Assembly: GCA_016704275.1 (NCBI GenBank)
Contig: JADJAK010000002.1
Span: 310,001 to 374,000 of the forward strand
Direction of reading: 5' to 3'
Source: Gemmatimonadota bacterium
GTDB taxonomy: Bacteria > Gemmatimonadota > Gemmatimonadetes > Gemmatimonadales > GWC2-71-9
Length of the DNA stretch: 64,000 bases
Each line of letters begins with the position of its first letter. Position 1 is the first letter of the stretch. The notes beneath the pieces were generated by a model. It was given only the letters and a program-made list of their open reading frames with translations, was not told where the DNA came from and ran no database searches. Shown here piece by piece: positions 8,553 through 18,254 of the stretch. Made by a program: the position numbers and the translations under genes.

Positions 8553-8691
8553 GTCATCCTGAGCGGAGCGACGGCGCAGCCGTCGCGTAGTCGAAGGACC
8601 TGCCCTGAGCCTGTCGAAGGGACCTCTTTCCGGTGCGCACGGAGAGAGGTCCTTCGACTTCGCCCGCTTCGCGGGCTTCGCTCAGGATGAC
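8553..8691. repeat. REP-like intergenic palindromic element
   Basis: GTCATCCTGAGCG at the left and CGCTCAGGATGAC at the right are inverted copies; between them lie GTCGAAGGACCT and AGGTCCTTCGAC, plus an extra half-copy (CCTGAGCCTGTCGAAGGGACCT). This CTTCGAC...CTCAGGATGAC type is common between genes in many environmental bacteria. It fills the gap between convergent hisG and the GT2 gene. A second copy lies at 53985-54033. Confidence 0.8.
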
Positions 8692-8707
8692 AACCTCAAG
8701 GGGGCGT

Positions 8708-9460
8708 CTACGGTCTCCCCACCACATCATACATGCTCCGGTACTTCTTCCGTACGCCGGTGTTGCGCGGCGGGAAGACGTTGAACTTGATGATGTGCCA
8801 GAACGCCGCCACGCCGTCCTTCCAGCCGATCTTCTTCCCTTCCTCGTAGGTCCGGCCGCTGTAGGAGATCGGCAGTTCCCAGATCTTGGCGTGGGCCTGT
8901 GACAGGCGCGCCGTCAATTCCGGCTCGAAGCCGAAGCGATCGGTGGTAAGGATGAGCTTCTTCATCAGCGGCGCGCGGACGACCTTGTAGCAGGTTTCCA
9001 TGTCGGTCAGGTTCAGGTCGGTGAACATGTTCGACAGCAGCGTCAGCAGGCCGTTGCCGACCGAGTGCCAGAAGTAGAGCACGCGGTGCGGGCCACCGAG
9101 GAAGCGCGACCCGAAGACGGCATCGGCGCCGCGGTCCGCGATCGGCCCGAGGAGCGTCGGGATCTCGGCCGGATCGTATTCGAGGTCGGCGTCCTGCACC
9201 ACGATCACGTCACCCGTCGCCGCCTCGATCGCGGTGCGAATCGCCGCGCCCTTCCCCCGGTTCACCTCGTGGTGCCGCACCGCATCCACCCGGCCCTCGG
9301 CGAGGAGCCGGTCGAGGATCTCGCGCGAGCCGTCGTTGGAGCAGTCGTTGACGCAGACGATCTCCTTGTCGACGGGCACGGCGCGGACCTTTTCGATCAG
9401 CGTCTCCAGGGTCCGGGCCTCGTTGTACACCGGGATCAGGATCGACACGCGCAGCGTCAT
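8708..9460 (-). CDS. Family 2 glycosyltransferase (dolichol/undecaprenyl-phosphate sugar transferase type)
   Basis: GT-A fold transferase of 250 residues. The N-terminus shows the GT2 pattern SILIPVYNEARTLE, CVNDCSNDGS and a DXD-like QDADLEYDP, followed by GSRFLGG. No transmembrane helices are evident, unlike longer ArnC/GtrB-type proteins. Such enzymes commonly move a sugar from a nucleotide donor to a polyprenyl phosphate at the inner face of the membrane. ATGA overlap with pdxA makes it the last gene of the minus-strand run that begins at 19159. The exact donor and acceptor cannot be told. Confidence 0.88.
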   Translation of the reverse strand: MTLRVSILIPVYNEARTLETLIEKVRAVPVDKEIVCVNDCSNDGSREILDRLLAEGRVDAVRHHEVNRGKGAAIRTAIEAATGDVIVVQDADLEYDPAEIPTLLGPIADRGADAVFGSRFLGGPHRVLYFWHSVGNGLLTLLSNMFTDLNLTDMETCYKVVRAPLMKKLILTTDRFGFEPELTARLSQAHAKIWELPISYSGRTYEEGKKIGWKDGVAAFWHIIKFNVFPPRNTGVRKKYRSMYDVVGRP

Positions 9461-10371
9461 CGCGGCTGGCTCCGTTGGGCAAGAGAAAGGGCGAGGGCAA
9501 TCGCCGCCCGCATGCTCCCCGCGTCCGCGCGACCGGTCCCGGCGATGTCGATCGCGGTGCCGTGATCGGGCGACGTGCGCACGAAGGGCAGTCCAAGCGT
9601 GACGTTCACGGCGTTGCCGAAGGACGCGACCTTGATCGCCGTCATCCCGACATCGTGATACGGCGCCAGCACGGCGTCGAACTCGCCGCGCATGGCGCGG
9701 ACAAAGACGGTGTCGGCCGGGAGCGGGCCCGTCGCGCCGAGCCGCTGGGCGGCCGGCACCAGGATGCGTGGCTCTTCATCGCCGAAGAGGCCCTGCTCAC
9801 CGGCGTGCGGGTTGAGCGCGCAGAGCGCGATCCGCGGCTCGGCGATGCCGAATTGCTCACGCAGTGCGCGCTTGGTGACCTCGCCGGTGCGGACGATCTT
9901 CTCGGTGGTCAGCAGGAGCGGCACATCGCGCAGCGGCACGTGGGTGGTGACCAGCACCACGCGCAATCGATCGGAGGCGAGCATCATCGCCACTTCGACG
10001 CCGCCGGCGAGCTGCGCCAGCCATTCGGTGTGCCCCGGAAACGGAAAACCGGCAAGATGGAGCGCATGCTTCTCCGCCGGGCCGGTGACAATCGCGTCGA
10101 CTGCCCCGCTCAGCGCCAGCTTCGCGGCCTGCTCGACCGCGCGGCCCGTGATCAGCCCCGCCTCGACGGCGCCGGCGCGCGCCGGCCCCTTTCCTGGGTG
10201 CCAGGGGCCAGTGGCGATGCGATGATCGGCGGGGATGGCCTCGACCTGCTCACGCGCGCCGAGGATGGTGATCTCGGCATCGACGCCGTCGGCGAGCGCC
10301 GCGGCGACGATTTCCGGCCCGATCCCGCGCGGGTCACCAAGGGTGACGGCGAGCCGGGGCCGGCGGGTCAC
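9457..10371 (-). CDS. pdxA: 4-hydroxythreonine-4-phosphate dehydrogenase PdxA
   Basis: Metal- and NAD-dependent dehydrogenase in the DXP-dependent pyridoxal-phosphate pathway. The 304-residue protein shows LAVTLGDPRGIGPEIV at the N-terminus, a GPAEKHALHLAGFPFPGHTEW segment (~98-118) with the metal-binding His, and the C-terminal YHDVGMTAIKVASFG and RTSPDHGTAIDIAGTG. The start is GTG at 10371, overlapping the SurA stop. PdxA beside SurA is a familiar arrangement (surA-pdxA-ksgA in enterobacteria), which supports both calls. Confidence 0.96.
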   Translation of the reverse strand: MTRRPRLAVTLGDPRGIGPEIVAAALADGVDAEITILGAREQVEAIPADHRIATGPWHPGKGPARAGAVEAGLITGRAVEQAAKLALSGAVDAIVTGPAEKHALHLAGFPFPGHTEWLAQLAGGVEVAMMLASDRLRVVLVTTHVPLRDVPLLLTTEKIVRTGEVTKRALREQFGIAEPRIALCALNPHAGEQGLFGDEEPRILVPAAQRLGATGPLPADTVFVRAMRGEFDAVLAPYHDVGMTAIKVASFGNAVNVTLGLPFVRTSPDHGTAIDIAGTGRADAGSMRAAIALALSLAQRSQPR

Positions 10372-11696
10372 GGCCAGCGAATGTCGACGAAGGTGCGGCG
10401 GCGCAGCTCGCCCATGTAGGCGCCGAGGCCAAGTTCGCGGGAGAGGCGGATGCGGATGTTCTCACGGACGGCGTCGTAGGTCGCCGGTCCCTCGGGGGTC
10501 CGCTCGGTCACCTTCGCGATGCCCCACTTGGTGCGGAGCGGCTGACCCTGCACCTCGAGCGAGAAGACCCGCGACACCTTGCCCGAGTCGACCCCGACCA
10601 GCGCGCCGGCATAGGCCGGCGGGAGCGAGTCGACGTAGATCCCGACGATGTCGCGCTCCTCGGACTGATCGTGGAAGATCCGCTGCAACGAGTCGAACGA
10701 CGCCCCCGCGGCCACCAGCGCGGCGATGTTGTCGACCTTGACCTTCGCCGCGAGGGCGCCGGTCGAGTCGATCTCGGGGATGATCAGGATGTGGCGCGCC
10801 TGCACTTCCGTCGGCTGCGCCCGGGTCACCTGGATCACGTGGTAACCGAACGGCGACTTCACCGCGTTGGAGATCACGCCCGGCTTCAGCTGGAAGGCGA
10901 CTTCCTCGAACTCGCGGACCATGGCACCACGACGGAAGAAGCCGAGGTCCCCGCCGGTCTCGCGGGTCCCGTCCATGCCGAAGCGCTTTGCGGCCGTCGC
11001 GAAGTCCGCGCCCTTGCGCAGCTCGACGATGATCGAGTCGACCAGCGCCAACGCCTTGGCATCGGCCTCGGGCGTCGGCTTGGGCGAGACGATGATCTGC
11101 CGCAGGGACACGGCCGCCGGCCGCATGCCGAGCATGCCGGCCGCGGCGAAGGCATCGTAGTACGCCCGGACTTCCTTCTCGGTCGGCATCAGGTCCTTCA
11201 GCGTGCCATTCTGCCGGAGGGCCAGCGAGAAGCGCTCGCGGTAGAACTGCTTGCGCTGTTGCTCGACCAGCCACTTCCGGTAATCGTCGACGCTGTTGAA
11301 GCCGATGCCGCGCATCTCGGCCTCGAACTCGGGCTGCGTCTTGTACTGCCGGCGTTGGTTCGTGAGGACGCCATCCACCGCCTCGGCGACCTCCTGATCG
11401 GTCACCTGGATCGTGGTGTCCGCAATCGCTTCCTGATACAGCAGTTCTTCATTGATGAGCGTGTCGACCAGCGCGCGCTTGTAGGCGACCACGCCCGCCG
11501 AGTCCCGGGGAATCCCCGGGGCCCGATTGGCCTGATTCTGGAAGAAACGCTCCTCCACCATGGAGAAGAGGATCGGCGCCGTGCCGACGACGGCGACGAT
11601 CCGATCGATCGGCTCGCCCGCCTGGGCGGACAGCCCACTCACCGCACCCCCGAACAGGGATGCGGCGAGCGTGATGGCAGGGAGCCAGCGCCTCAC
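10368..11696 (-). CDS. surA: SurA-like periplasmic peptidyl-prolyl isomerase/chaperone
   Basis: Exported 442-residue foldase for outer-membrane proteins. An N-terminal signal peptide (WLPAITLAASLFGGAVSGLSAQA) is followed by a SurA N-terminal chaperone region (EPIDRIVAVVGTAPILFSMVEER), then two parvulin-type domains: the first with RQIIVSPKPTP and GDLGFFRRGAMVREFEE and KSPFGYHVIQV (~200-300), the second with ARHILIIPEID (~310) and KWGIAKVTERTPEGP. Start is GTG overlapping the previous stop (GTGA). It stands between a parvulin lipoprotein and pdxA. Confidence 0.92.
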   Translation of the reverse strand: MRRWLPAITLAASLFGGAVSGLSAQAGEPIDRIVAVVGTAPILFSMVEERFFQNQANRAPGIPRDSAGVVAYKRALVDTLINEELLYQEAIADTTIQVTDQEVAEAVDGVLTNQRRQYKTQPEFEAEMRGIGFNSVDDYRKWLVEQQRKQFYRERFSLALRQNGTLKDLMPTEKEVRAYYDAFAAAGMLGMRPAAVSLRQIIVSPKPTPEADAKALALVDSIIVELRKGADFATAAKRFGMDGTRETGGDLGFFRRGAMVREFEEVAFQLKPGVISNAVKSPFGYHVIQVTRAQPTEVQARHILIIPEIDSTGALAAKVKVDNIAALVAAGASFDSLQRIFHDQSEERDIVGIYVDSLPPAYAGALVGVDSGKVSRVFSLEVQGQPLRTKWGIAKVTERTPEGPATYDAVRENIRIRLSRELGLGAYMGELRRRTFVDIRWP

Positions 11697-13162
11697 GGCG
11701 TCTTCGGAGCGGGCGTGCTGCCCGGGACCGGCGCGGGACCCGGCGCGGGCTGAACCGCGCCCGGCGGGGTGGCACCCGGCAACGGCCCGCCCGGCAGCGG
11801 TCCGATCTTGGCGGTGGCGAGCTCGACGGCCCGCTTCACGCCAACCGCATTGATGCCGTACTTCGCCTCACCACGCAGCGTCCAGGTGACCATCCCCGGC
11901 AGGAGGCGAAGCGGCGTCTGGTTAGAAGTCATCCGATCGAAGAACTGGTCGACCTTGAGCGCCGCTGCCTTGGAGCGATCCGACTCACTCGCCTTCGGAT
12001 CGATCATGTCAGGCGTCAACTGCATCGCGACGCGCAGCGAATCGATGCCGGCCGAGAAGCGGGTCTTGAGATCGGTCCACTCGGCGCTGGTGATTTCGAT
12101 CTTGTTCTTCTCGGCGTCCTTCAGCAGCAGCGAGCTCTCGGTGAGGCTCTTGACGAACTGCACCAGCTGGCTGTCCTGCGCCGCCTTCATCTGCCCGATC
12201 AACTGCCGGCCCATCGACGGATCGGCCGAGGCGCCCATCGTCCAGTGGAGGAAATCGCCCACCGTGAAGCTGCCACCCTTGTAGCTGACCAGCTTCCCCT
12301 TGTCGGCGCGCTGCGCGTCGATCGCCTCGAGGGCGGCGCGCATCTTCGCGGCGGCATCCGGTGCCACCTCGATCTTGAACTCCGTGTTCAGATCGGCGAA
12401 GTAGGTCGAGTCCATCGTCCGCATCTGCAGCTGCTGCACCGACGACGCCAACCGCGGAATCGCTTCCTCGGCGGTCGGGTAGCGCAGGATGTGGTAGCCG
12501 TACAGCGTGGTGACCACGCCGCTGATCTCGCCCGGCTTCAGCTTCCAGCCCGCCTCGCTGAATTCCGGCGCCCAGGCCTTCGCTTCGGCCGGCGGCAAGT
12601 AGCCATCGTCCTGCGCCGAGACCGGGTCCTGCGAGTTGGCCTTGGCCAGCGCGGCGAAGTCGGCGCCCCCCTTGACCTGCGCCAGCAACGCCTCGATCCG
12701 CTTCTTCGCCTTCGCCTTGAAGGCGTCGCTCGAATCCTGCGTCAGGATCAGGATGTGCTGGTGCACGCGCGTGACGCCGGCCTTGTAGATCGAGTCGGCG
12801 ACCTTCGGGTCGACCTTGGTCCGCCGCGCGACGAGCGAGTCGTGGTAGTGCGAGGCGCGGAGCGAGGAGATCTCCGGCCAGAGCGCCGCCGCGATGAAGG
12901 TCGAGTCGACCGCGAAGTTGTCCTTCGCGACCCGCTGCGCGAACAGGGTGTAGTCCACCCACAGGCCGGCGATGAAGTCGGCCGCCTCAGCGGTCGGCGC
13001 CTGCCCCTTCGCGGTGGCGAGAATGTCGGAGACGCGCGTGGCCGCGAGTTCCTGACCGGCGGCCTTGGCCACCACATCCGGGTGTGCCGTGAACGCCCCG
13101 CCATCTCCACACCCGCTACCCAGGATGGCGACTACCGCCACCAGCACCATTGAACGCCGCAT
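11693..13162 (-). CDS. Parvulin-type peptidyl-prolyl isomerase lipoprotein
   Basis: Lipid-anchored foldase of 489 residues. The start at 13162 is preferred over ATGs at 13174 and 13150 because GAGGAG lies a few bases upstream. A signal peptide ends in a lipobox, VAILGSGC. A helical N-terminal region follows and a PpiC domain (HQHILILTQD, GADFAALAKANSQDP, GDGYLPP-like DDGYLPPAEAKAW, LYGYHILRYPTAEE) occupies ~140-260. The C-terminal half is helical and ends in a Pro/Gly-rich tail (PLPGATPPGAVQPAPGP). It precedes surA with a GTGA overlap, so two envelope foldases are produced together. Confidence 0.85.
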   Translation of the reverse strand: MRRSMVLVAVVAILGSGCGDGGAFTAHPDVVAKAAGQELAATRVSDILATAKGQAPTAEAADFIAGLWVDYTLFAQRVAKDNFAVDSTFIAAALWPEISSLRASHYHDSLVARRTKVDPKVADSIYKAGVTRVHQHILILTQDSSDAFKAKAKKRIEALLAQVKGGADFAALAKANSQDPVSAQDDGYLPPAEAKAWAPEFSEAGWKLKPGEISGVVTTLYGYHILRYPTAEEAIPRLASSVQQLQMRTMDSTYFADLNTEFKIEVAPDAAAKMRAALEAIDAQRADKGKLVSYKGGSFTVGDFLHWTMGASADPSMGRQLIGQMKAAQDSQLVQFVKSLTESSLLLKDAEKNKIEITSAEWTDLKTRFSAGIDSLRVAMQLTPDMIDPKASESDRSKAAALKVDQFFDRMTSNQTPLRLLPGMVTWTLRGEAKYGINAVGVKRAVELATAKIGPLPGGPLPGATPPGAVQPAPGPAPVPGSTPAPKTP

Positions 13163-13196
13163 CGGACTCCTCATCTTGTGGAAGATCGTCGGTGAC

Positions 13197-16100
13197 TTAC
13201 ACCGCCACCTGACGCAAAGCGCGGACGAGGGAGGGCACCAACCCCTCCCCGCCGAGCCGAACAAGCCGCAACGACAGGGGCACCGTGCGGCGCACCTCGG
13301 CGGCCAGCTGGACATCGTCCAGCGCCTGCGTAAGCCCGGCCATCCGCGGGGTCGCCCCCTGCCGGAAGGTGAGTCGAGCTTCATCCCCGCGGACCAGCAC
13401 GTGCTGGAGCCCCAGCACCGCGCCGATGGCCCGCAACCGGCCCATGTCGAGCAGCGCATCGGCCTCGGGGGGGAGAGGGCCGAACCGCTCGCGCAGTTCC
13501 GCCCGCAACTCATCAATGTCGCCCGGTGCCGACGCCCGCGCCAGTCGGCGATAGAGGTCCAGCTTGGTCTCGTCGTCCGGGATAAAGGCGTCCGGGAGGT
13601 GCGCCGGGACGTCCAGGACCACGTCCGGCGGCTGGGGCGCGTCGCCCCCACCCCGCCCCCGCATGGCGGTGACCGTTTCCTCGAGCCAGCGCATGTAGAG
13701 GTCGAAGCCGACGGCGTGCGCATGCCCGGACTGCTCGGACCCCAGGAGATTGCCCGCCCCGCGCAGCTCCAGGTCCTTCAGGGCGATCCGGTAGCCAGCC
13801 CCCAGATCGGTATGATGCTCCAGCACCTTCAATCGTTCCTCGGCCGAGGAATCGATCGTGTCCGGCACCACCAGGTAGCAGTACGCCCGGCGGTGCGACC
13901 GGCCGACCCGCCCACGAAGCTGGTACAGTTGTGCCAATCCGAAACGATGGGCGTCGTGGACGATCATCGTGTTGGCGTTCGGCACGTCCAGCCCCGACTC
14001 GACGATCATCGTGGAGACGAGGATGTCCACCTTCCCCACCACGAACTGCTGCATCACGTCTTCGAGCTCGTCGGCCGCCATCTGGCCGTGGCCGACCGCC
14101 ACCGTCGCCCGAGGGGCCAGCGCCCGGATGCGGGCGGCGATCGTCTCGATCGTCTCGATCCGGTTGTGCACCACGAAGACCTGCCCGCCACGGTCCAGCT
14201 CGCGCGCCATCGCCTCTTCGAGCAGCCCGTCGTCCCAGGGCTCGACGAAGGTCAGGATCGGCGAGCGGTCGCGCGGCGGCGTCTCGATCACCGTCATGTC
14301 GCGCAGGCCGGCGAGCGAGAGGTGCAGCGTCCGCGGAATCGGTGTCGCGGTGAGGGTGAGCACGTCGACGGCGAGCCGCAGCTGCTTGAGCCGCTCCTTG
14401 TGCTTGACGCCGAAGCGATGCTCCTCGTCGACGATCAACAAGCCGAGGTCCTTGAAGAGCACATCCTTCGACAGCAAGCGGTGCGTGCCGATCACGATGT
14501 CGAGCCCGCCTTCGGCCAGCTTGAGCACCGTCTCCTTCTGTTCCTTGGCGGTGCGAAAGCGCGACAGCGCCTCGACGGTGACGGGATAGTCGGCGAGACG
14601 ATCGGCGAAGGTCCGGAAATGCTGTTCGGCGAGAATGGTGGTGGGGACCAGCACGGCGACCTGCTTGCCGCCCTGCACCGCCTTGAACGCGGCGCGCACC
14701 GCGACTTCCGTCTTGCCGTAGCCGACGTCGCCCACCAGCAGCCGGTCCATCGGGAGCGGCCGCTCCATGTCGCGCTTGATGTCCTCGGTGGCCTTCCGCT
14801 GGTCGGGCGTGTCCTCGTACAGGAAGGAGGACTCGAGCTCCCGTTGCCAGCGGGTGTCCGGCGGCGCCGGATAGCCGGCGTGCACCGTGCGGCGGGCGTA
14901 GAGGTCGAGCAGGTCGGCGGCCATCGCCTGAATCGCGTGGCGCGTCTTCTCGCGCACCTTCTTCCAGATCGTGCCACCGAGGCGATGGATCTTCGGTGGT
15001 GGACGGTCGCCGTCGTCGCCGGCCGCGCGGTAGCGTTCCACCTGGTCGAGTCGATACAGCGGCACGTTGAGGCGGTCGCCGCCTTCGTACTCGAGGATCG
15101 CGACCTCGATCATCCCGCCATCGACCGTGAGCGTCTGAATGCCGCGATAGACGCCGATGCCGTGCTCGAGGTGCACCACGTAGTCGCCGAGCGAGAGTGC
15201 CCCGGTGACGGTATTCGGCGCCGCCTGCCGGTAGCGGCGCGTACGGCGTAGTCGACGGGCGCGGCGGAAGATCTCGTGGTCGGTCAGCACTCGCAGCGTC
15301 GGCATCACGAAGCCGCCATCGAGGGCGCCGACCACCAGCGTACATCCTGACGGACGGAAGCCGTTCTCCTCGAGGAGTTCGTCGAGTCGTTCGCGCTGCC
15401 CTTCGTTGTCGCAGAGGATCAGCGTCGGCGTGCCGTGGCCGAGCAGGCCGCGCAACCGCCCGAGATCGCGATCGACGCGCTCCGGCGGGAAGAAGCCGAG
15501 CTGCACATCGGCGGGATCATCGCGGAGGAGCAACCGGGCGAACGACTCGCGTCGCGTCTTCCAGGCGGCCGGATCGAGGAAGAGGTCGCTCCGCGGCGGC
15601 GTCTCCTCGCCGAGGCGCCGCGCGATCTCCAGGTGATGCTCCGCCTCGCGCCAGGCGCGCTCGACCTCTTCCTCGTCCGGGTGCGAGGCATCCTCGATGA
15701 GCAGCGCGTCAGAGGGGAGCAGGTCGAGCAGCGACTTCCGTTCGACCGGCCCCGTGTCGAACGCCGGATTCCGCATCGCGGCCGACGAGATCGGCAACAC
15801 GGTGAGGTCGGGCAACTCGGCGCCGGAGCGCTGGGTGGTCAGGTCGAACGCGCGGAGCGAGGCGATCTCGTCGCCCCACCACTCGAGGCGGGCAGGTGAC
15901 GCCATCCCGAAGCCGTAGAGGTCGACGATGCCGCCGCGCACCGAGAACTCCGCCACCTCGGCGACCGTCGGCACCCGCCGATACCCCATCGCTTCCAGCG
16001 AGGCGACCAGCGTCCCCATCGGTTCCGTGGCGCCCTGCACCAACTGCAGGCGCATCGCTGCGAGCGCGGCGGGCACGGCGGTCCGCTCGGCCGACGCGCG

Positions 16101-16469
16101 CGCCGTCGTGACCAGGACACCCAGCTCGCCGCGGAGCAGCGAGGCGAGCGTCTCGATCCGTTCGCCGGCGATTTCGTAGTGGGGCTCGTCCTCACCGAGC
16201 GCTTCGCGCTGCGGGTAGAGCGCCACACCGGCGCCGGTCAGTGCCGTGAGGTCAGTGACCCAGCGTTCGGCATCGGAGGGAGTCGTCGCCATGATCACGA
16301 CGAGGCGACCGGCGCCGACGCGCTCCGTCAGCCACGTCGCGAGCACCGCGCCGCTGGAGCCGGGGAGGCCACCGAGACGGACAGCTTTGCCGCGCGCAGG
16401 AAGCCGCTCCGCCAAGGCACGAACCGTGGCGCAGCGGTCAAAGGCATCGAGGATCGGACGAAGCGACAT
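13197..16469 (-). CDS. mfd: Transcription-repair coupling factor Mfd
   Basis: DNA translocase that removes RNA polymerase stalled at lesions and recruits UvrA, which is encoded at 44161 here. The 1090-residue protein has the UvrB-homologous N-terminal part, the RNA-polymerase-interacting domain (SLGDYVVHLEHGIGVYRG, ~400), the RecG-like helicase core with Walker A LLVGDVGYGKTEVA (~555), the DEEH box (IVDEEHRFGVKHKERL) and LTATPIPRT, motif VI QLRGRVGRSHRRAYCY (~805), and the C-terminal TRCF domain. DEEH replaces the more usual DEEQ. The start is ATG at 16469, immediately after the stop of the BatA-like gene. Confidence 0.97.
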   Translation of the reverse strand: MSLRPILDAFDRCATVRALAERLPARGKAVRLGGLPGSSGAVLATWLTERVGAGRLVVIMATTPSDAERWVTDLTALTGAGVALYPQREALGEDEPHYEIAGERIETLASLLRGELGVLVTTARASAERTAVPAALAAMRLQLVQGATEPMGTLVASLEAMGYRRVPTVAEVAEFSVRGGIVDLYGFGMASPARLEWWGDEIASLRAFDLTTQRSGAELPDLTVLPISSAAMRNPAFDTGPVERKSLLDLLPSDALLIEDASHPDEEEVERAWREAEHHLEIARRLGEETPPRSDLFLDPAAWKTRRESFARLLLRDDPADVQLGFFPPERVDRDLGRLRGLLGHGTPTLILCDNEGQRERLDELLEENGFRPSGCTLVVGALDGGFVMPTLRVLTDHEIFRRARRLRRTRRYRQAAPNTVTGALSLGDYVVHLEHGIGVYRGIQTLTVDGGMIEVAILEYEGGDRLNVPLYRLDQVERYRAAGDDGDRPPPKIHRLGGTIWKKVREKTRHAIQAMAADLLDLYARRTVHAGYPAPPDTRWQRELESSFLYEDTPDQRKATEDIKRDMERPLPMDRLLVGDVGYGKTEVAVRAAFKAVQGGKQVAVLVPTTILAEQHFRTFADRLADYPVTVEALSRFRTAKEQKETVLKLAEGGLDIVIGTHRLLSKDVLFKDLGLLIVDEEHRFGVKHKERLKQLRLAVDVLTLTATPIPRTLHLSLAGLRDMTVIETPPRDRSPILTFVEPWDDGLLEEAMARELDRGGQVFVVHNRIETIETIAARIRALAPRATVAVGHGQMAADELEDVMQQFVVGKVDILVSTMIVESGLDVPNANTMIVHDAHRFGLAQLYQLRGRVGRSHRRAYCYLVVPDTIDSSAEERLKVLEHHTDLGAGYRIALKDLELRGAGNLLGSEQSGHAHAVGFDLYMRWLEETVTAMRGRGGGDAPQPPDVVLDVPAHLPDAFIPDDETKLDLYRRLARASAPGDIDELRAELRERFGPLPPEADALLDMGRLRAIGAVLGLQHVLVRGDEARLTFRQGATPRMAGLTQALDDVQLAAEVRRTVPLSLRLVRLGGEGLVPSLVRALRQVAV

Positions 16470-18254
16470 TCAGTTCCGTTGGCCGGCGCGGCTGGCCAAG
16501 CCGACTTCCGCGCAGACACAGAGAAGCGCAAGGAGGAGCAGGGCACCACGCAGGTCCCCTCGCCCTCCGGCGGCGAAAGCTCGCGAGGGACCGTCGGTCA
16601 ATCCGCTGACCGTGGTGGATCCCCAGAGCGAGCGCACCGAACCATCGACGGCCCGCGCGAGATCCGATTCTCGCGGGTCGAGGACGACCGATACGGCGCC
16701 CAAGGTATCCTCGCCGACGAGCAGGTGGTACACCCCCGCCATTTCCGGGCTCCAGAAGGCGCCCCCTTCGACCCGCTCCAGCCGCCCCGCCCGGGTCACC
16801 GCGGTGACCCGATCGGGGACCCGAATCGGCACCCCCGCCACGGCGTCGGGCAGCAGGAATTCGCCGCGAATGGCCCGGCTCAGCAAGGCATCGAGGAACG
16901 GGACGAACGCCGTCCCCAGCGGGAGCGTGGTCCAACTCGGGTCGAGCCGGGAGCCCAACAACAGCAGGTCGCCGGAGCGCACCACCCAGGGCTCGCCTCC
17001 CACCGTGGCCAGCACTTCGCCACCGGGGGCGGCGGGCTCAATCCGGACTCTGCGCGTGATCCCCTCTCGGCCGGGGAGGAGCGTGCCGCTGTCGCTCCGT
17101 TCCTCCCCCTGCACCGTCCCGCCGTAGCGCCACGCGGCACCGCGGGCGGCAAGGCGACGATTCAGTGCGCCGAGCATCGCGAGATCGGCAGGGGGGAGCA
17201 CCACACTTGGTCCCGCCCCGAGCTCACCGACGACCACGCCGCCCCCGACGGTCACTCGTCGATCGGCAACCAGCACCGCGAGTGCTGCATCGAGGAAGCG
17301 ATCGCCAGCCGTCCACCGCACCGATGCGGGCGGTGCCACGCGGAGCGACGCCGTGCGCTCGTCGTCGGCGCGGAATTCATCCGGCGGCAACGCCGCACGC
17401 ACCGTGCTCCAGCCGGTCGCCACGCCCACCACGCGCTCCGACACGGGCACGCCCGGCACCACCAGGAGGTCGCGTGGGGCGCGGTTGCCGACCGTGAACG
17501 CCAGCGGCACCGCGGCGGTGTCGCTCCCGCTCACCGAGAGCGTGACGACGCCGCCATCGGGACCCCACGGCTGGGCACTCGCCGCGAGGGTGGCGAGGCG
17601 ACGATTGTGCGGCGCGTCGGTTTCCGGACGCAGCACGAGCACCGGGACATCGCCGACGTCGGCCGTCACCGCGTTCTTTTGCAGGTCGCTGACCACCACG
17701 ACCTCGCCCGGCCGCTCGGAGCGTGCCACCAACTCGCGCGCCTCACGCACCGCGGCACCGAGATCGAGGCGGCTCGCGGTCGGGCGCAACGCGGCGAGGC
17801 GTTCGCGCAGTTGCGCCGGAGAGCCGGGGATCGCCGGGCCGGTGGCGGTGCGCAGCCAGAGACGATCCGTCGGCGTGGCCCGATCGAGGACGGCAGCGGC
17901 GGCGGCGCGCAACGCAGTCAGCAGCGGTTCACCATCGACCACGACGCCACTGCTCGCCGAGTTGTCGACCACCAGCACCAGCGCGCTGGGTGCGTGACTC
18001 CCGAAGGCGCCGCGGGTGAGTCGCATTCCCGCCGCTGCGAGGACGATCGCGAGGATGAGCAGCGTCCGCGTGATCAGTAGCAGGAGGTGACGCAACTCGG
18101 CGCGGCGGCGATGATCGCGGGTGGCGTCGGCCAGGTACTGGACTGCGGGGAACGCGACTTCGGGCGGCTCGTGCCGCCGGACCAGATGCAGAAGGATCGG
18201 GAGGGCCGCGGCGGGGAGCGCCAGCAGGAACCATGGCGCCGCGAAACCGATCAT
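16470..18254 (-). CDS. BatA-like membrane protein with von Willebrand factor A-type domain
   Basis: The 594-residue protein starts with the BatA N-terminal module: a hydrophobic segment (FAAPWFLLALPAAALPILLHLVRR) and a second one (HLLLLITRTLLILAIVLAAAGM, ~55-76). A vWA-like domain follows (ALVLVVDNSASSGVV, ~92; DXSXS-type metal site). The rest looks like a CARDB/BatA-type beta-rich extracytoplasmic region, and a hydrophobic helix (LRGALLLLALLCVCAEVGLA) ends it. The start at 18254 overlaps the DUF58 stop (ATGA). These genes are usually part of MoxR-DUF58-BatA clusters that mature or regulate envelope complexes; no MoxR ATPase is in this window. Confidence 0.85.
   Translation of the reverse strand: MIGFAAPWFLLALPAAALPILLHLVRRHEPPEVAFPAVQYLADATRDHRRRAELRHLLLLITRTLLILAIVLAAAGMRLTRGAFGSHAPSALVLVVDNSASSGVVVDGEPLLTALRAAAAAVLDRATPTDRLWLRTATGPAIPGSPAQLRERLAALRPTASRLDLGAAVREARELVARSERPGEVVVVSDLQKNAVTADVGDVPVLVLRPETDAPHNRRLATLAASAQPWGPDGGVVTLSVSGSDTAAVPLAFTVGNRAPRDLLVVPGVPVSERVVGVATGWSTVRAALPPDEFRADDERTASLRVAPPASVRWTAGDRFLDAALAVLVADRRVTVGGGVVVGELGAGPSVVLPPADLAMLGALNRRLAARGAAWRYGGTVQGEERSDSGTLLPGREGITRRVRIEPAAPGGEVLATVGGEPWVVRSGDLLLLGSRLDPSWTTLPLGTAFVPFLDALLSRAIRGEFLLPDAVAGVPIRVPDRVTAVTRAGRLERVEGGAFWSPEMAGVYHLLVGEDTLGAVSVVLDPRESDLARAVDGSVRSLWGSTTVSGLTDGPSRAFAAGGRGDLRGALLLLALLCVCAEVGLASRAGQRN

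Noticed and set aside
13065..15251. 728-residue plus-strand open frame opposite mfd and the parvulin lipoprotein gene
   Set aside because: Antisense to conserved helicase motifs; no own ribosome site or family pattern.
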